64,000 nt of DNA from Streptomyces actuosus (GTDB taxonomy: Bacteria > Actinomycetota > Actinomycetes > Streptomycetales > Streptomycetaceae): NCBI RefSeq assembly GCF_016921115.1, contig NZ_JAFFZS010000025.1, positions 51,669 to 115,668 on the forward strand. The letters run 5' to 3'. Shown in pieces: positions 55,601-62,825 of this stretch (positions within the stretch are counted from its first letter, which is position 1; each line of letters starts with the position of its first letter). Under the pieces are notes generated by a model. It saw nothing but the letters and a program-made list of their open reading frames with translations, did no database searches and was not told the origin of the DNA. The position numbers and the translations under genes are program-made.

Positions 55601-56484
55601 GCGCCCAGAGCGCCCTCGCCGGCTTCGCCGCGGTGTCGGCGACCAGCAGGGCCCTGGCCGACGGCACGGAGACCGGACGCCGGATCAGTGAAGCGCTGCA
55701 CGGGCGACGCCTTGCGGGAGGACAAGGCGCCGTCCAGGTCATGGCGACCCGGGACGCCTCGGGATGCCCGCTCACCATCGCGCTCGATCTGCGCAGGGGG
55801 CAGAGCGGAGCGGCCTGGACCGCGCTGACCGTCCTCGACGACAGCCCCGAAACGGTCACGGCCGACGAGACCGCCCATCGCAGGCGCTGGCAGGCGTGGC
55901 TCTACTGGAGCAACCTGCTCCAGTTCCTCGACGCGGGGGAGGGGGACGGGGTCCAGCTCACCACCGGCATGCTGCCCGGATTCGACCCGGCCGAACTGGC
56001 GGTCACCGGCGGAGCCGGATGGCTCACCTCCCAGCGACGTGCGCAGGAGACCGCAGCGGCCGCACCCGAGCCGCCGGCGGACCGGCAGCGGCAGGGGCCG
56101 GAAGCCGCCGCGTCCACCGTGCCCGTCCGTGATCCCGCCTGGGACGAGGTCCTCGAGTTCCTCGTCGACGATCCGGGGCTGGACACGCTCGCCGGGGCGC
56201 TCGCCGACCGGGGTGTTCCCGCCCCCCAGGCCGGCTACGAGCTGGGAGCCGCCGCCTGGCCGGCCGAACTCGCCTGGCCCGACCGGCGCGTGGGCGTCGT
56301 CCTCGCCCACCGTCCGGACCCCGGGAGCAACCGGGACATCGACGCCGAACGACGGGACGCGGCCTACCGCGACGCGGGCTGGCAGGTCCGTACCGCGACG
56401 GAATGGAACGCCGACGAACTCGCCACGCTGGTGCGCGGCGGCACGGACGGAACCACGAACGACCACGGGGAGAACGAGCGATGA
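49681..56484 (+). CDS. giant DEAD-box helicase with DUF1998 and nuclease-like tail (DruE-like or DrmA-DrmB fusion)
   Basis: 2267 aa; GTG with GGAGG upstream. Helicase motif I TTGTGSGKTESFL (~100), II VVLDEFHTY (~227), III VATSATLG (~273), motifs V-VI LELGIDIGD and YIQRVGRAGRS (~1115-1145). Several CxxC zinc sites follow (FCRECGR, CPACRTF, CPRCFWE, VCPDCGH, VCDACGF). The DUF1998/MZB part has LYDTLPGGTGYLHRL and CVCVGQGRPACHRCLL (~1690-1740). Two nuclease-like alpha/beta units end the chain: DVVFRSTDDDRRVAVYLDGY... RAEGWQVFQLTWDD (~1840-1905) and a weaker repeat RRVGVVLAHRPD... DAGWQVRTATEW (~2200-2255). DruE of Druantia has this length and domain order. It overlaps the next gene by ATGA. Confidence 0.88.
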   Translation: MRPTLAADQVRASLSQYLATTYALADESTRRALEGFLGDPDDGIFRGPYLRVRTPFRTAEGQDWKRHLTWHPDLTPYRHQERAWERLSTLHGPARPTLVTTGTGSGKTESFLVPILDHCLREREAGREGVKAVLLYPMNALATDQAHRIGKRLDDRKDTRLRDAGVRAALYVGDKPSQEFKQANPAITVDRDEIRRTRPDILITNYKMLDLLLQRPEDQRLWQDSPLAYVVLDEFHTYDGAQGTDVAMLLRRLGSVTGLAEPGRPLGPVCPVATSATLGENGPDDSGSGRSRRGEAARPGMLEVAEQVFGVPFPADAIVGEDRRSVKDFTGESDFTLPFPSPQEVDALGDPTRDPGALDDLVAAFTGLSGPAPEELGAVLRRHRLTSAVLEILDGTPRTLAEITEVLPRYAYHWGMAVQQRPGLAARALARYLALLSYARDPQHPGRPLLAIEIHHWVRSVSRVLRGISAARAEFRWDDERVTSGGALARAGRASEARPSPYDGEEPAAPRDAAEHAAVPADDSAPPPAQVFLPAVFCRECGRSGWAAYSPEVDPAYLDLNATKIRRASVGRDKRRVRNMIAATPREVHEAAFGAGPDRRRGGPAVMVLEGAGGRLRPLSPETDFRAPADGEGARRPVPLHNAAFVHADLDGDRAAERDQCPACRTFNSIRYLGTGLAALAAAAVTQLFTGGELDKSLGEDKTLLFNDSVQDAAHRAGYVASRSYTFSLRALLASRIAEDEPVALNDLAADLIADVVDSKAVQAAVIPPDLHLVRGVDTLLSGRSRGSRATWELIAQRLAFATVMEFGLRSRQGRTLELTRTVAADVPLPDPDAVADLVHELLLTTPGDIALPDGSVPGPDRYTGFVRGLLERMRIRGAVRHAWLDPWLDQAGVRRWAIWGGRETGMPAFPRGVSAPAFLLGTPKQGSEDFDVLTGRLGWYQDWAVRALGLRPEAAGVFLTRLLPALAETGVVSARTALDGATRVYGLQPGHIQVRALADDTLPDATAHCPRCFWEQTIHPDLADRWHGQPCPRYRCGGTLGTGRDLDSGLRQRDFTDDFYRRMYREAGVFTVNTAEHTGTLSRAKREVVEKAFREGTRVHYANPQVLSCTPTLELGIDIGDLSAVVLASLPKGPANYIQRVGRAGRSTGNAYLLTMVDRGPRDRYYLEEPRLMIAGEVLPPGCYLSAAEILRRQYLAHLLDLAGAGRLDAPDGTPLRPLPGRATELFGTSAWQAEFTEAALAAGERLVQGFLGLFPPYDEDRGTGVSPQARAALVTYATDPGEDGLAAALDTALRRWEDRRAELQRRTEAIDRAHGLLVAGDPDHERQGRELRAERRDVARVSREISRTTAHGALVDLGLLPNYSLIDSTTELEATLTWTEKAADESRTHHSKTLRHSRPARLALSEFAPGNHYYVQGYKHRVTGLDIGSPGRPAWLWWRVCPDCGHVRTHRAEQDASPCPRCRSAAIGDIGCLHKVLVPRRVTSRDERDDVRVRDDSDERERRHYTVVPAVDIDAHDVEQAWKHEHATFGWEFTRQARIRHLNVGATRVDGGTDSAFAGQEVRLNPFWVCDACGFADPDGGPAAHDATDTSAHARYHRPWCPRRRGGADAARRGERVLLAHELRTEALRLLIPAVTAHTKERLASFKALLLAGIARSYGGDPDHLAVVTDSMPEEGGESPLRRHFLVLYDTLPGGTGYLHRLAGRDGLRGVLDDARQVIETCVCVGQGRPACHRCLLRHVTDGEYELVSREHALDMLGELFGRTSDRWSIDPVTTTRDITLVHQVESELEALFRRGLLEWADRTDDVSVRTALTADGTRDTNLRFTASDGTVRGWQMETQTPLGFTRPDVVFRSTDDDRRVAVYLDGYRYHASPGHLTAEADAAKRTRLRAEGWQVFQLTWDDVQTWTGRSGPQTDPVWKPYPNTAQKTAMDVHRRMHAGDTRDLTRLVWANPVEMLIGYLTDPHPDAWRRRAQSALAGFAAVSATSRALADGTETGRRISEALHGRRLAGGQGAVQVMATRDASGCPLTIALDLRRGQSGAAWTALTVLDDSPETVTADETAHRRRWQAWLYWSNLLQFLDAGEGDGVQLTTGMLPGFDPAELAVTGGAGWLTSQRRAQETAAAAPEPPADRQRQGPEAAASTVPVRDPAWDEVLEFLVDDPGLDTLAGALADRGVPAPQAGYELGAAAWPAELAWPDRRVGVVLAHRPDPGSNRDIDAERRDAAYRDAGWQVRTATEWNADELATLVRGGTDGTTNDHGENER

Positions 56485-58772
56485 CGGTCACCAGCACGCC
56501 GCGGACGGGCGTGACCCTGCGCCTGCTCGACAAGGCGGACAAGGAGATCGTCAAGCTGGACCGCGCGGTCCTCGGGGCGTTCTACAAGTTCCAGCACGAC
56601 TTCCGCCGCAACCCCGACGCCGGCGGCTTCGACCTCAAACCGCTGGAAGGCCACGACCGGCTCTGGTCGGCGCGCGTCAACCGGGAGTGGCGGGCGCTGA
56701 TGATCCGCCTCGGCGGCGACGACTGGCTGCTCGTCTCGGTCAAGCACCGCAGCCACGTCCACAAGAACCTGGACCGGTTCAACTACGGCATCAACCACAT
56801 CACCGGCGCCATCGAGTACGTGGACCTCCAGGTCGTCGAGGAGAGCGTGCTGCGCCGCGGCCTCACACCGCCCACCGCTCCCGCTCCCGCACCCGCGCCG
56901 GCGCCGCCCTCCGCCCCCGAACCGGTCGGGCCGCCGCCTCAGGAGCCGCTCTTCGGCGCCTACACCGACCAGCAACTCGCCGACCTCGGAGTCACCGAGC
57001 CCCTCATCCCGATCGTCCGGAAGCTCACCACGGACGACGAACTGCTCGGCCTCGCCGAGTACGCGCCCCGCCACACCGGGGAGGTCCTCCTCCGGTTGCG
57101 CGACGGCATCCCGTACGACGAAGTCATGGAACAGGTGACCGCGCCCGTCGCGGTGACCGAACCGGAGCGGAACCTCGACTCCGACGACTGGCAGGCGGCC
57201 GTCGACCGCTCCCAGACCGTGGTGATCACCGACGACGAATCCCTCCAGAGCATCCTGGAGGAGGGCGACTTCGGCCGCTGGAAGATCTTCCTCCACCCCA
57301 CCCAGGAGAAGCTCGTCCACCGGCGCTACTCCGGCCCCGCCCGGGTCGGCGGCGGGCCGGGAACGGGCAAGACCATCGTCGCTCTCCACCGCGTCTGCCA
57401 TCTGGTGAGCCAACTCCCCCCCGGCCACACCAAGCCCGTACTCCTCACCACGTTCAACCGGAACCTCGCCGCCGACCTTCGGGCCCGGCTGCTCTCCCTC
57501 GGAGGACCCGACGTCCTGGCCCGCGTCGACATCGCCCATGTCGACCAGCTCGCCACCCGCATCGTCAGCGAAGCCGACCCGGGCAACACGAAGCGGCGGA
57601 TCGACGACACGACCGCCCTCCGCGAGTGGCGGGAACTGCTGGTGGAGACCGGGGAGTCGCGCTGGAACGCCGAGTTCCTCAGCGACGAGTGGAACCAGGT
57701 CGTCCTCGGCCAGGCCGTGGCCTCCCGGAGCGACTACTTCACCGCACGCCGAGCGGGTCGGGGCCGCAGCGTCACCCGCGCCGAACGCGCCGGCATCTGG
57801 CAGCTGGCCGAACGCTTCACCCAACGCCTGGAGACCAAGGGCCTGGAGACCCACCGCCAGGTCGCCGAGCGTGCCGCGCGACTGGAGATGGCCCGCAAGG
57901 CCCGCATCGACCGGCGCACGGAGGAACGCCAGGACCGGGGCGGCCTGCACAACCTCCACTTCGAGGCCGGCTCCGGCGCCTGGCTGCGCTACCGGTACCG
58001 GCACATCGTGGTCGACGAGGCGCAGGACCTCAGCGCCGCCCACTGGAAGATGCTGCGCGCCATGGTGCCGTCCGAGCCCGACGACATCTTCCTGGTCGGC
58101 GACACCCACCAGCGGATCTACGACAACCAGGTCACCCTCGGCAGTCTCGGCGTCCACATCCGCGGCAGGTCCTCCCGGCTGACCCTCAGCTACCGCACGA
58201 CCCGGGAGATCCTCCGCGACGCCATCCGCGTCCTGGGCGACGCCGACTACGACGACCTCGACGGCGACACCGACACGCTCGCCGGCTACCGCTCGGTCCT
58301 CCACGGCACCGAACCGTCGCTGCGCGGGGCACGGAGCTGGGACGAGGAGATGGACCTCGTCGTGGAACAGCTGCGGGCCTGGCACGACGTGCCCCGGGAG
58401 GCCATGGCGATCTGCGTCCCCACCAACGACATGGTCACCCAGCTCGCCGACCGCCTCGCGCGAAGCGGCATCACGTCCTCGGAGATCACTCAGGACGGGC
58501 CGCGCGGCGACCACGGCGTCCACATCGGCACCATGTACCGCTTCAAGGGGCTGGAGTACCGCTGCCTGATCATCGCCGGAGCAGCCGACGGGCTCGTTCC
58601 CCGGGCCTCCGTCGACGCCTGGGAACACACCGACCCGAGCCGCCACCGGCGCGAACTGCACCGGGCACGCTCGCTGCTCTTCGTCGCGGCGACCCGCGCC
58701 CGCGACGCGCTCGCCATCACCTGGCACGGCGAACCGAGCCGCTTCCTCGCACCGCTCATCCCAGCGAGCTGA
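56481..58772 (+). CDS. RelE-like domain fused to UvrD/Rep-type SF1 helicase
   Basis: 763 aa. Residues ~10-105 look like a RelE/ParE toxin fold (FYKFQHDFRRNPDAGGFDLK, LWSARVNREWRALMI, WLLVSVKHRSHVH). A Pro/Ala linker (about 135-155) follows, then a helical region and an SF1A helicase: Q/I HPTQEKLVHRRY and GGGPGTGKTIVAL (~290), Ia LLTTFNRNLAADL, II VVDEAQDLS (~512), III FLVGDTHQRIYDN, IV LSYRTTREI, V GTMYRFKGLEYRCLII, VI FVAATRARDAL. Its 4-bp overlap with the giant helicase shows they are one unit. The toxin-like domain could target RNA or act as DNA-binding or ribosome-sensing module; this is not known. Confidence 0.88.
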   Translation: MTVTSTPRTGVTLRLLDKADKEIVKLDRAVLGAFYKFQHDFRRNPDAGGFDLKPLEGHDRLWSARVNREWRALMIRLGGDDWLLVSVKHRSHVHKNLDRFNYGINHITGAIEYVDLQVVEESVLRRGLTPPTAPAPAPAPAPPSAPEPVGPPPQEPLFGAYTDQQLADLGVTEPLIPIVRKLTTDDELLGLAEYAPRHTGEVLLRLRDGIPYDEVMEQVTAPVAVTEPERNLDSDDWQAAVDRSQTVVITDDESLQSILEEGDFGRWKIFLHPTQEKLVHRRYSGPARVGGGPGTGKTIVALHRVCHLVSQLPPGHTKPVLLTTFNRNLAADLRARLLSLGGPDVLARVDIAHVDQLATRIVSEADPGNTKRRIDDTTALREWRELLVETGESRWNAEFLSDEWNQVVLGQAVASRSDYFTARRAGRGRSVTRAERAGIWQLAERFTQRLETKGLETHRQVAERAARLEMARKARIDRRTEERQDRGGLHNLHFEAGSGAWLRYRYRHIVVDEAQDLSAAHWKMLRAMVPSEPDDIFLVGDTHQRIYDNQVTLGSLGVHIRGRSSRLTLSYRTTREILRDAIRVLGDADYDDLDGDTDTLAGYRSVLHGTEPSLRGARSWDEEMDLVVEQLRAWHDVPREAMAICVPTNDMVTQLADRLARSGITSSEITQDGPRGDHGVHIGTMYRFKGLEYRCLIIAGAADGLVPRASVDAWEHTDPSRHRRELHRARSLLFVAATRARDALAITWHGEPSRFLAPLIPAS

Positions 58773-59019
58773 GAGAGGCCGCGCTCCCCGCGCCACGTGG
58801 CGGGGCAGGCGGACGCCACGGGGGCGACGCGGCAGGCACGGTTTGCGGCATGGAGCTGCCTGATCTCCGACGGCATTCCTGGTTTCCTCACGGAACCGGG
58901 TCCGCGCGGGCTTTGCGGCGTTCTCCGGGTGAGTGCCCTACTGCCACCCGCCTGACGAGGAGCGGACAGGAGGCCCCACAGTTCCCGTGGGGCCGCCCGG
59001 GCGACGTAGGCAAGGGCAA

Positions 59020-60219
59020 TCAGACCGCCGGGTCGTGATCCACGAGCTTCAGGAGCTTGAGCAACCCACGTGTCGCGGCCAGCGCCGCGACATCCTCGGC
59101 GGGTGCGTCCACTGCCCAGTGGGCGAGGTCGTTGCGGTAGTCCCGCACGGTGGTCAACCGCCGGCTGATGTCCTGCTGCTCGAAGGGCCACCGCAGCTTG
59201 CTCCAGCAATGGCCGTCCTCCACCAGGAAGACGTACTGGCCGAGGCCGAGGTGCTGTCCGCGCTCCATGGTCCTGCGGATCTCCTTCGGCAGTTCCTCGG
59301 TGGAGAAGTGCCTGATGAGGCGGCGCAGCCGCCTCTCCAGCTCCTCCAGGAGGACGAAAGGCTCTATGCGCTGCTTCAGCTGCCCCGCGAGGTCGGTCGA
59401 GGTCAGAATGCCGATGACCGTGTTCTCGCCGTCCACGATGATCGTGAAGCCGCTCCGCTGGATCCGGTCCATCCGATCGAAAAGGGCATGTTCCACGCGG
59501 GCGGTTTCGGGGTGCGGGTCCAGGGCGTTGGCCACCGTGGCCGTCCTGCCACCCAGCTGGGCCCGTGCGATTCAATCCCAGGTGACGACTCCACGCAGCA
59601 CGTCGTTGTGGTCCACCACGGGAAGCTGGGAGAAGCCGTGTTCGATCATCGGAGTGATCGCCTGGCTCAGCGCATCGCTCATCCGGACCGTGACGACCTC
59701 CCGGACGAAGGGAAGGTTGCCGATCCGCCAGGTCAGGTCACGGTCACGTGGGCCATCGGCATTCGGAGGTGCCTGCTGGTCGTCTCCTCGGTCCTGATCG
59801 CGGATGCCTTCGCCGAGCCCTGTGGAACCCTCCGCGGACACGGTGACGAGGCCGTCCAACTGGACGTCGGTGAAGTGGGGGTCGACCCGGAGCCCGAGCC
59901 CCGCAAGGTGTTGGTCCACCAGATCGGTGACGTCAGAGGTGCGCCGCTTCCACCCCCACAGGCCGATCAGGTCACGGGCGGTCAACTGCCGGGTACCGCT
60001 GTCCCGGACGTCGTTCACCAAGTCCTCCGGGCTGCCGGGCGGCTCGCCGTCACCCACGTATCCAGGATCTGTCCCCGTCTCGGCGAGGGCCTGCACGCGT
60101 GCCGCGGCGTCACGCCGACTCAGCTCGCTGACCGTGAGGAACGCCCCCATGCTGTCCCGCAGATCACCCCGAACGGCAGCTCGTTCAACCGCCGGCCGCA
60201 CCCAGTCCGTCCTCCGCAC
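59020..60219 (-). pseudogene. CBS-pair protein with C-terminal HEPN/Swt1-like domain, split by a nonsense codon
   Basis: One continuous frame of 400 codons is interrupted by TGA at 59572-59574: the sequence goes VLRGVVTWD-stop-IARAQLGGR in the same frame, so one base change (for example TCA to TGA) explains it. The N-half has a ~150-residue unknown region and the first CBS motif (MIEHGFSQLPVVDHNDVLRG). The second half has CBS2 (RSGFTIIVDGENTVIGILTS) and a helical domain ending with RNDLAHW, the R-x4-H motif of HEPN ribonucleases. GTG 60201 with GGAGGA upstream may be the true start. A GTG at 59535 could restart translation of the second half. Confidence 0.8.
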
Positions 60220-61206
60220 GTGCCGGAAACCTGGCGGCGCCTCGGCCCGGTACTCGTACGGCCCGACCAGCAGGCGTGGATCGAGAAAGCTTCACTGCCG
60301 GTAGCGGAACTTCAGGAGATCACTCGCGCGCACGACCTCATCGACGCACTCACACAGAAGCTCGACGGCAAGCCTGCGGCCACGCAGACCTACCGGCGGC
60401 GCCGTGCGGTTGTCTTCAACGCCCTTGAGTACGCAGTGGAGTTGGAGATGCTGCCCTTGAACCCCTTGAGTCGGGTCCGGCACAAGCGGGGGAAGCGAGC
60501 CGTGCAGGAAGTCGACCGCCGGGTGGTGGTCAACCCTCGGCAGGCGCGGGAGCTGCTGGCGGCGGTCACGTACGTCGGTGGCTACGAGCGGGCGAGTGGT
60601 CGACGGCTGCGGGCGTTCTTCGGATGCCTCTACTACGCGGCCATGAGGCCCGGTGAGGCGCTCGGCCTGCGCCTCTCCGACTGCACGCTCCCGGAGAAAG
60701 GCTGGGGCCGGATCGACTTGGCCGAGACCCGGCCCACCGCCGGCAAGGCGTGGACCGACTCCGGCGAGGCACATGACCGGCGCGGCCTGAAGCAGCGAGC
60801 GGACGGCGAGGTACGCATCGTGCCGATACCGCCCCCGCTCGTGCGGATGCTCCAGGACCACGTCAAGGAGTTCGGTACGGCGGAGGACGGCCGGCTGTTC
60901 GCCAGCGAGCGGGGCAACGTCATCGCGGCGTCGTCGTACTCGCGCGCATGGAAACAAGCCCGGACCCTGGCCTTCCCACCTGAACAGGTCGCCTCCGTCC
61001 TGGCGGCTCGCCCGTACGACCTCCGTCACGCGGGCGTCTCCCAGTGGCTCAACTCCGGAGTCCCCGCCCCGGAGGTTGCGGCCCGCGCCGGTCACTCGGT
61101 GGACGTGCTGCTCAAGATCTACGCCAAGTGCATCGACGGCCAAGAGCAGGAGATGAACGACAGGATCCTGAAGGGTTGGGGGAGGAGGACACCGAAGACT
61201 GACTGA
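60220..61206 (+). CDS. tyrosine site-specific recombinase, N-terminally short
   Basis: Integrase of at most 328 aa. The C-terminal catalytic domain is complete: box I Arg in AAMRPGEALGLRL (~141), box II YDLRHAGVSQWLN (~266) and AGHSVDVLLKIYAKCI with His (~292) and nucleophile Tyr (~300). The core-binding domain starts about residue 25 (ITRAHDLIDALTQKL), but the arm-binding N-terminus present in related Streptomyces phage and AICE integrases (total ~400 aa) is missing. The best start I see, GTG 60220, abuts the divergent CBS gene, so the 5' end was probably lost by a deletion. It points to the tRNA-Arg gene 1.3 kb away. Confidence 0.8.
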   Translation: MPETWRRLGPVLVRPDQQAWIEKASLPVAELQEITRAHDLIDALTQKLDGKPAATQTYRRRRAVVFNALEYAVELEMLPLNPLSRVRHKRGKRAVQEVDRRVVVNPRQARELLAAVTYVGGYERASGRRLRAFFGCLYYAAMRPGEALGLRLSDCTLPEKGWGRIDLAETRPTAGKAWTDSGEAHDRRGLKQRADGEVRIVPIPPPLVRMLQDHVKEFGTAEDGRLFASERGNVIAASSYSRAWKQARTLAFPPEQVASVLAARPYDLRHAGVSQWLNSGVPAPEVAARAGHSVDVLLKIYAKCIDGQEQEMNDRILKGWGRRTPKTD

Positions 61207-61208
61207 CG

Positions 61209-61266
61209 CAGCCCACACGCCCCTCACGCGAGCCCCGGAGCGATCCGGGGCTTTCGCTGTGTCGGC
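61209..61266. repeat. direct repeat of integrase downstream sequence (second copy 62309-62352)
   Basis: Both copies contain GCAGCCCAC, the run GAGCCCCGGAGCGATCCGG, then CTTTCG and GTGTCGG. The second copy has lost ~14 bp and the ability to form the full stem. The copies bracket a ~1.1-kb segment with a lower-GC gene. The stretch 61267-61554 between them has no gene and is clearly AT-richer than its surroundings. Confidence 0.75.
61231..61252 (+). terminator. hairpin terminator after the integrase
   Basis: AGCCCCGGA-GCGA-TCCGGGGCT, 9-bp perfect stem followed by TTCG, 24 bases after the stop. A shorter copy of this sequence recurs at 62319-62340. Confidence 0.75.
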
Positions 61267-61554
61267 GGTAAGGCCAGTCGAAATGCGCAGGAGAACTCGT
61301 AGGATACCCGCTTAAACGAATCCCTCCGCTCTGTCCTACGCACAGTTCAGATCAAAAGCCCGACGGTAAGGAAATAGCTCGCAACTTGCCACCCAAGTGG
61401 AACAGTAGATAACAGTAACCCCAGAACCGCAGTGCTGAGTTTGCTATCCATGGAGGCAGGGTAACGGTGCGAGGGGCATCGAAACGTAGGCCGAGATTAC
61501 TGCAGCGGATGCATGGGATCCCTTCTTGTTGGGGCTTCGGGACTGGGGGTTTCA

Positions 61555-62193
61555 ATGACTGGCCGGCTGAATTATCCGCGATGGATCTCCTGGGGTACAG
61601 GCTGCGTAGTTCTCGCCGTATTAACGGGACTGACTCCCTTCGTCCTCGGTTGGGGCGCCCCTGAAAACGTGGATTGGGCACGCCTGAGTGAGATTAGTCA
61701 GACTTACGCGGCCGTATCCATACCTCTCTCCGGCGCGGCGTTATTGGGAGTAGCGTGGTCGCTCGTCCTTCAGGCGCGGCAGCTGCGCATTGACAATGAG
61801 GACAGATCGCGGTCGTCGCACCGTGAGCTCCTCCTGCGCTCCGTTGAGGACGAGAGCCTGTTGGTTTGCTGGGAGCCACCTTGGTGTCCGATGACACGAG
61901 AGCAGTACCGTCGGGTCGCTTTTATCAATGCGATCTACAACGGATGGCGCATCGAATATTTCAGCGGCATTATCTCGGATGACGTCTTGCAGTTGACGGC
62001 TCTCCGTACTATGAGGGGCGAAGTCGGTCGTAATCACTGGAAGACCACAAGGCCAATTTGGGCAGCAGAGGCGGCAAGTATGGGCCGTAAGTACAGGAAC
62101 TTCGTAAGAATCATGGACCTGGCGCTGGAACTCGCGGAGGCGGAAGGCCCTCCTCTGCGCCCTGGTGACTACTTCCTCCCTGACGCAAGCTGA
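61555..62193 (+). CDS. DUF6082-like membrane protein, lower GC
   Basis: About 212 aa from the ATG at 61555 (GGGGG five bases upstream); an ATG at 61513 adds 14 residues. Two TM helices lie near the N-terminus (WISWGTGCVVLAVLTGLTPF and YAAVSIPLSGAALLGVAWSL), followed by a ~140-residue cytoplasmic domain (RRVAFINAIYNGWRIEYF, MGRKYRNFVRIMD). Features fit the DUF6082 group of Streptomyces mobile regions; function unknown. GC content is well below its neighbours (roughly mid-50s %), and codons such as TTG, ATT and TAT are frequent, a sign of recent arrival. Confidence 0.7.
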   Translation: MTGRLNYPRWISWGTGCVVLAVLTGLTPFVLGWGAPENVDWARLSEISQTYAAVSIPLSGAALLGVAWSLVLQARQLRIDNEDRSRSSHRELLLRSVEDESLLVCWEPPWCPMTREQYRRVAFINAIYNGWRIEYFSGIISDDVLQLTALRTMRGEVGRNHWKTTRPIWAAEAASMGRKYRNFVRIMDLALELAEAEGPPLRPGDYFLPDAS

Positions 62194-62490
62194 TGCGTCA
62201 GGCTCGACCATCTCCGGTCAGATTCTTCCCGGTGAGGGCGGGGGCAGCGCGGGGGAACCCAACCCCGGTTGTGGCTGGCCTCATGGTATGGATGAAGACC
62301 GATTGGTGCAGCCCACCCGAGCCCCGGAGCGATCCGGCTTTCGTCGTGTCGGAGGTGTGTCGGAAAGCTACGCCCAAGGGGACTATAAACGCCCGTTGAC
62401 CTGCCGGAAGAACCGCCAAGATCATTACGTCGTCATTACGTGATCACTGACAAACGGCTGCTTTCGACAGCATCCGCCTGCACAAACGCG
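62194..62490. other. non-coding stretch between DUF6082 gene and tRNA
   Basis: Holds the second integrase-end copy (62309-62352) and the direct repeat CATTACGT at 62423-62430 and 62434-62441 (11-bp spacing), AT-rich like arm-type recombinase or excisionase sites. No gene supported. Confidence 0.5.
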
Positions 62491-62530
62491 AAGACCCCGC
62501 ACTCAGCGAAACCGCTGGTGACGGGGTCTT
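62491..62530 (-). terminator. terminator of the tRNA-Arg transcript
   Basis: AAGACCCCG (62491-62499) and CGGGGTCTT (62522-62530) form a 9-bp stem, with an inner CAGCG-AAAC-CGCTG hairpin. AAAA at 62529-62533 complement gives T-runs on either side, so it can work in both directions. Confidence 0.8.
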
Positions 62531-62548
62531 TTGGCACCTCATCAAGGG

Positions 62549-62620
62549 TGCCCCCGGCAGGATTCGAACCTGCGCACACGGCTCCGGAGGCCGTTGCTCT
62601 ATCCCCTGAGCTACGGGGGC
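62549..62620 (-). tRNA. tRNA-Arg (anticodon CCG)
   Basis: Minus-strand cloverleaf: acceptor GCCCCCG pairs with CGGGGGC plus discriminator A at 62549. D arm GCTC...GAGC, anticodon arm ACGGC-CTCCGGA-GCCGT with anticodon CCG (reads CGG), and T arm GCAGG-TTCGAAT-CCTGC. CCA is not encoded. The 3' end faces the integrase side, as expected for an integration target of a tRNA-specific recombinase. Confidence 0.97.
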
Positions 62621-62810
62621 GTGTCGGGCGCGGTGCGTGTTGCTCGCGGCGACGGGTAGAACACTACCAGCTCTCTCGGGGTGGTCATCAACGGCTTTCC
62701 CGGCGGGTCACCGGGGGTGCCAGGGGGCTGGGGCGGGGTGAGTGAGGGGCGCGTGTCCCCCGCAGGGGGCGGAAGTGGGGAAAACCCGGACGCGGTGGCC
62801 GGTCCGGACC

Positions 62811-62825
62811 TACTCTCAAGTTGTG
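62811..62825 (+). promoter_or_regulatory. leaderless promoter -10 box of the response regulator
   Basis: TACTCT (62811-62816) stands six bases before the GTG at 62823, with no Shine-Dalgarno, the same spacing as at 10406. Confidence 0.7.

Noticed and set aside
51538..56466. 1642-codon open frame on the minus strand opposite the giant helicase
   Set aside because: It mirrors the codon positions of the helicase gene, is low in complexity (Gly/Val/Arg) and shows no family motif; this is a frequent artefact in high-GC DNA. The same holds for 35233-38667, 39827-41464 and 14394-17861 on the minus strand.
58933..60219. Long 5' extension of the integrase frame
   Set aside because: It lies opposite the CBS-HEPN gene and has no integrase-like motif, so I treat only the part from about 60220 as integrase.
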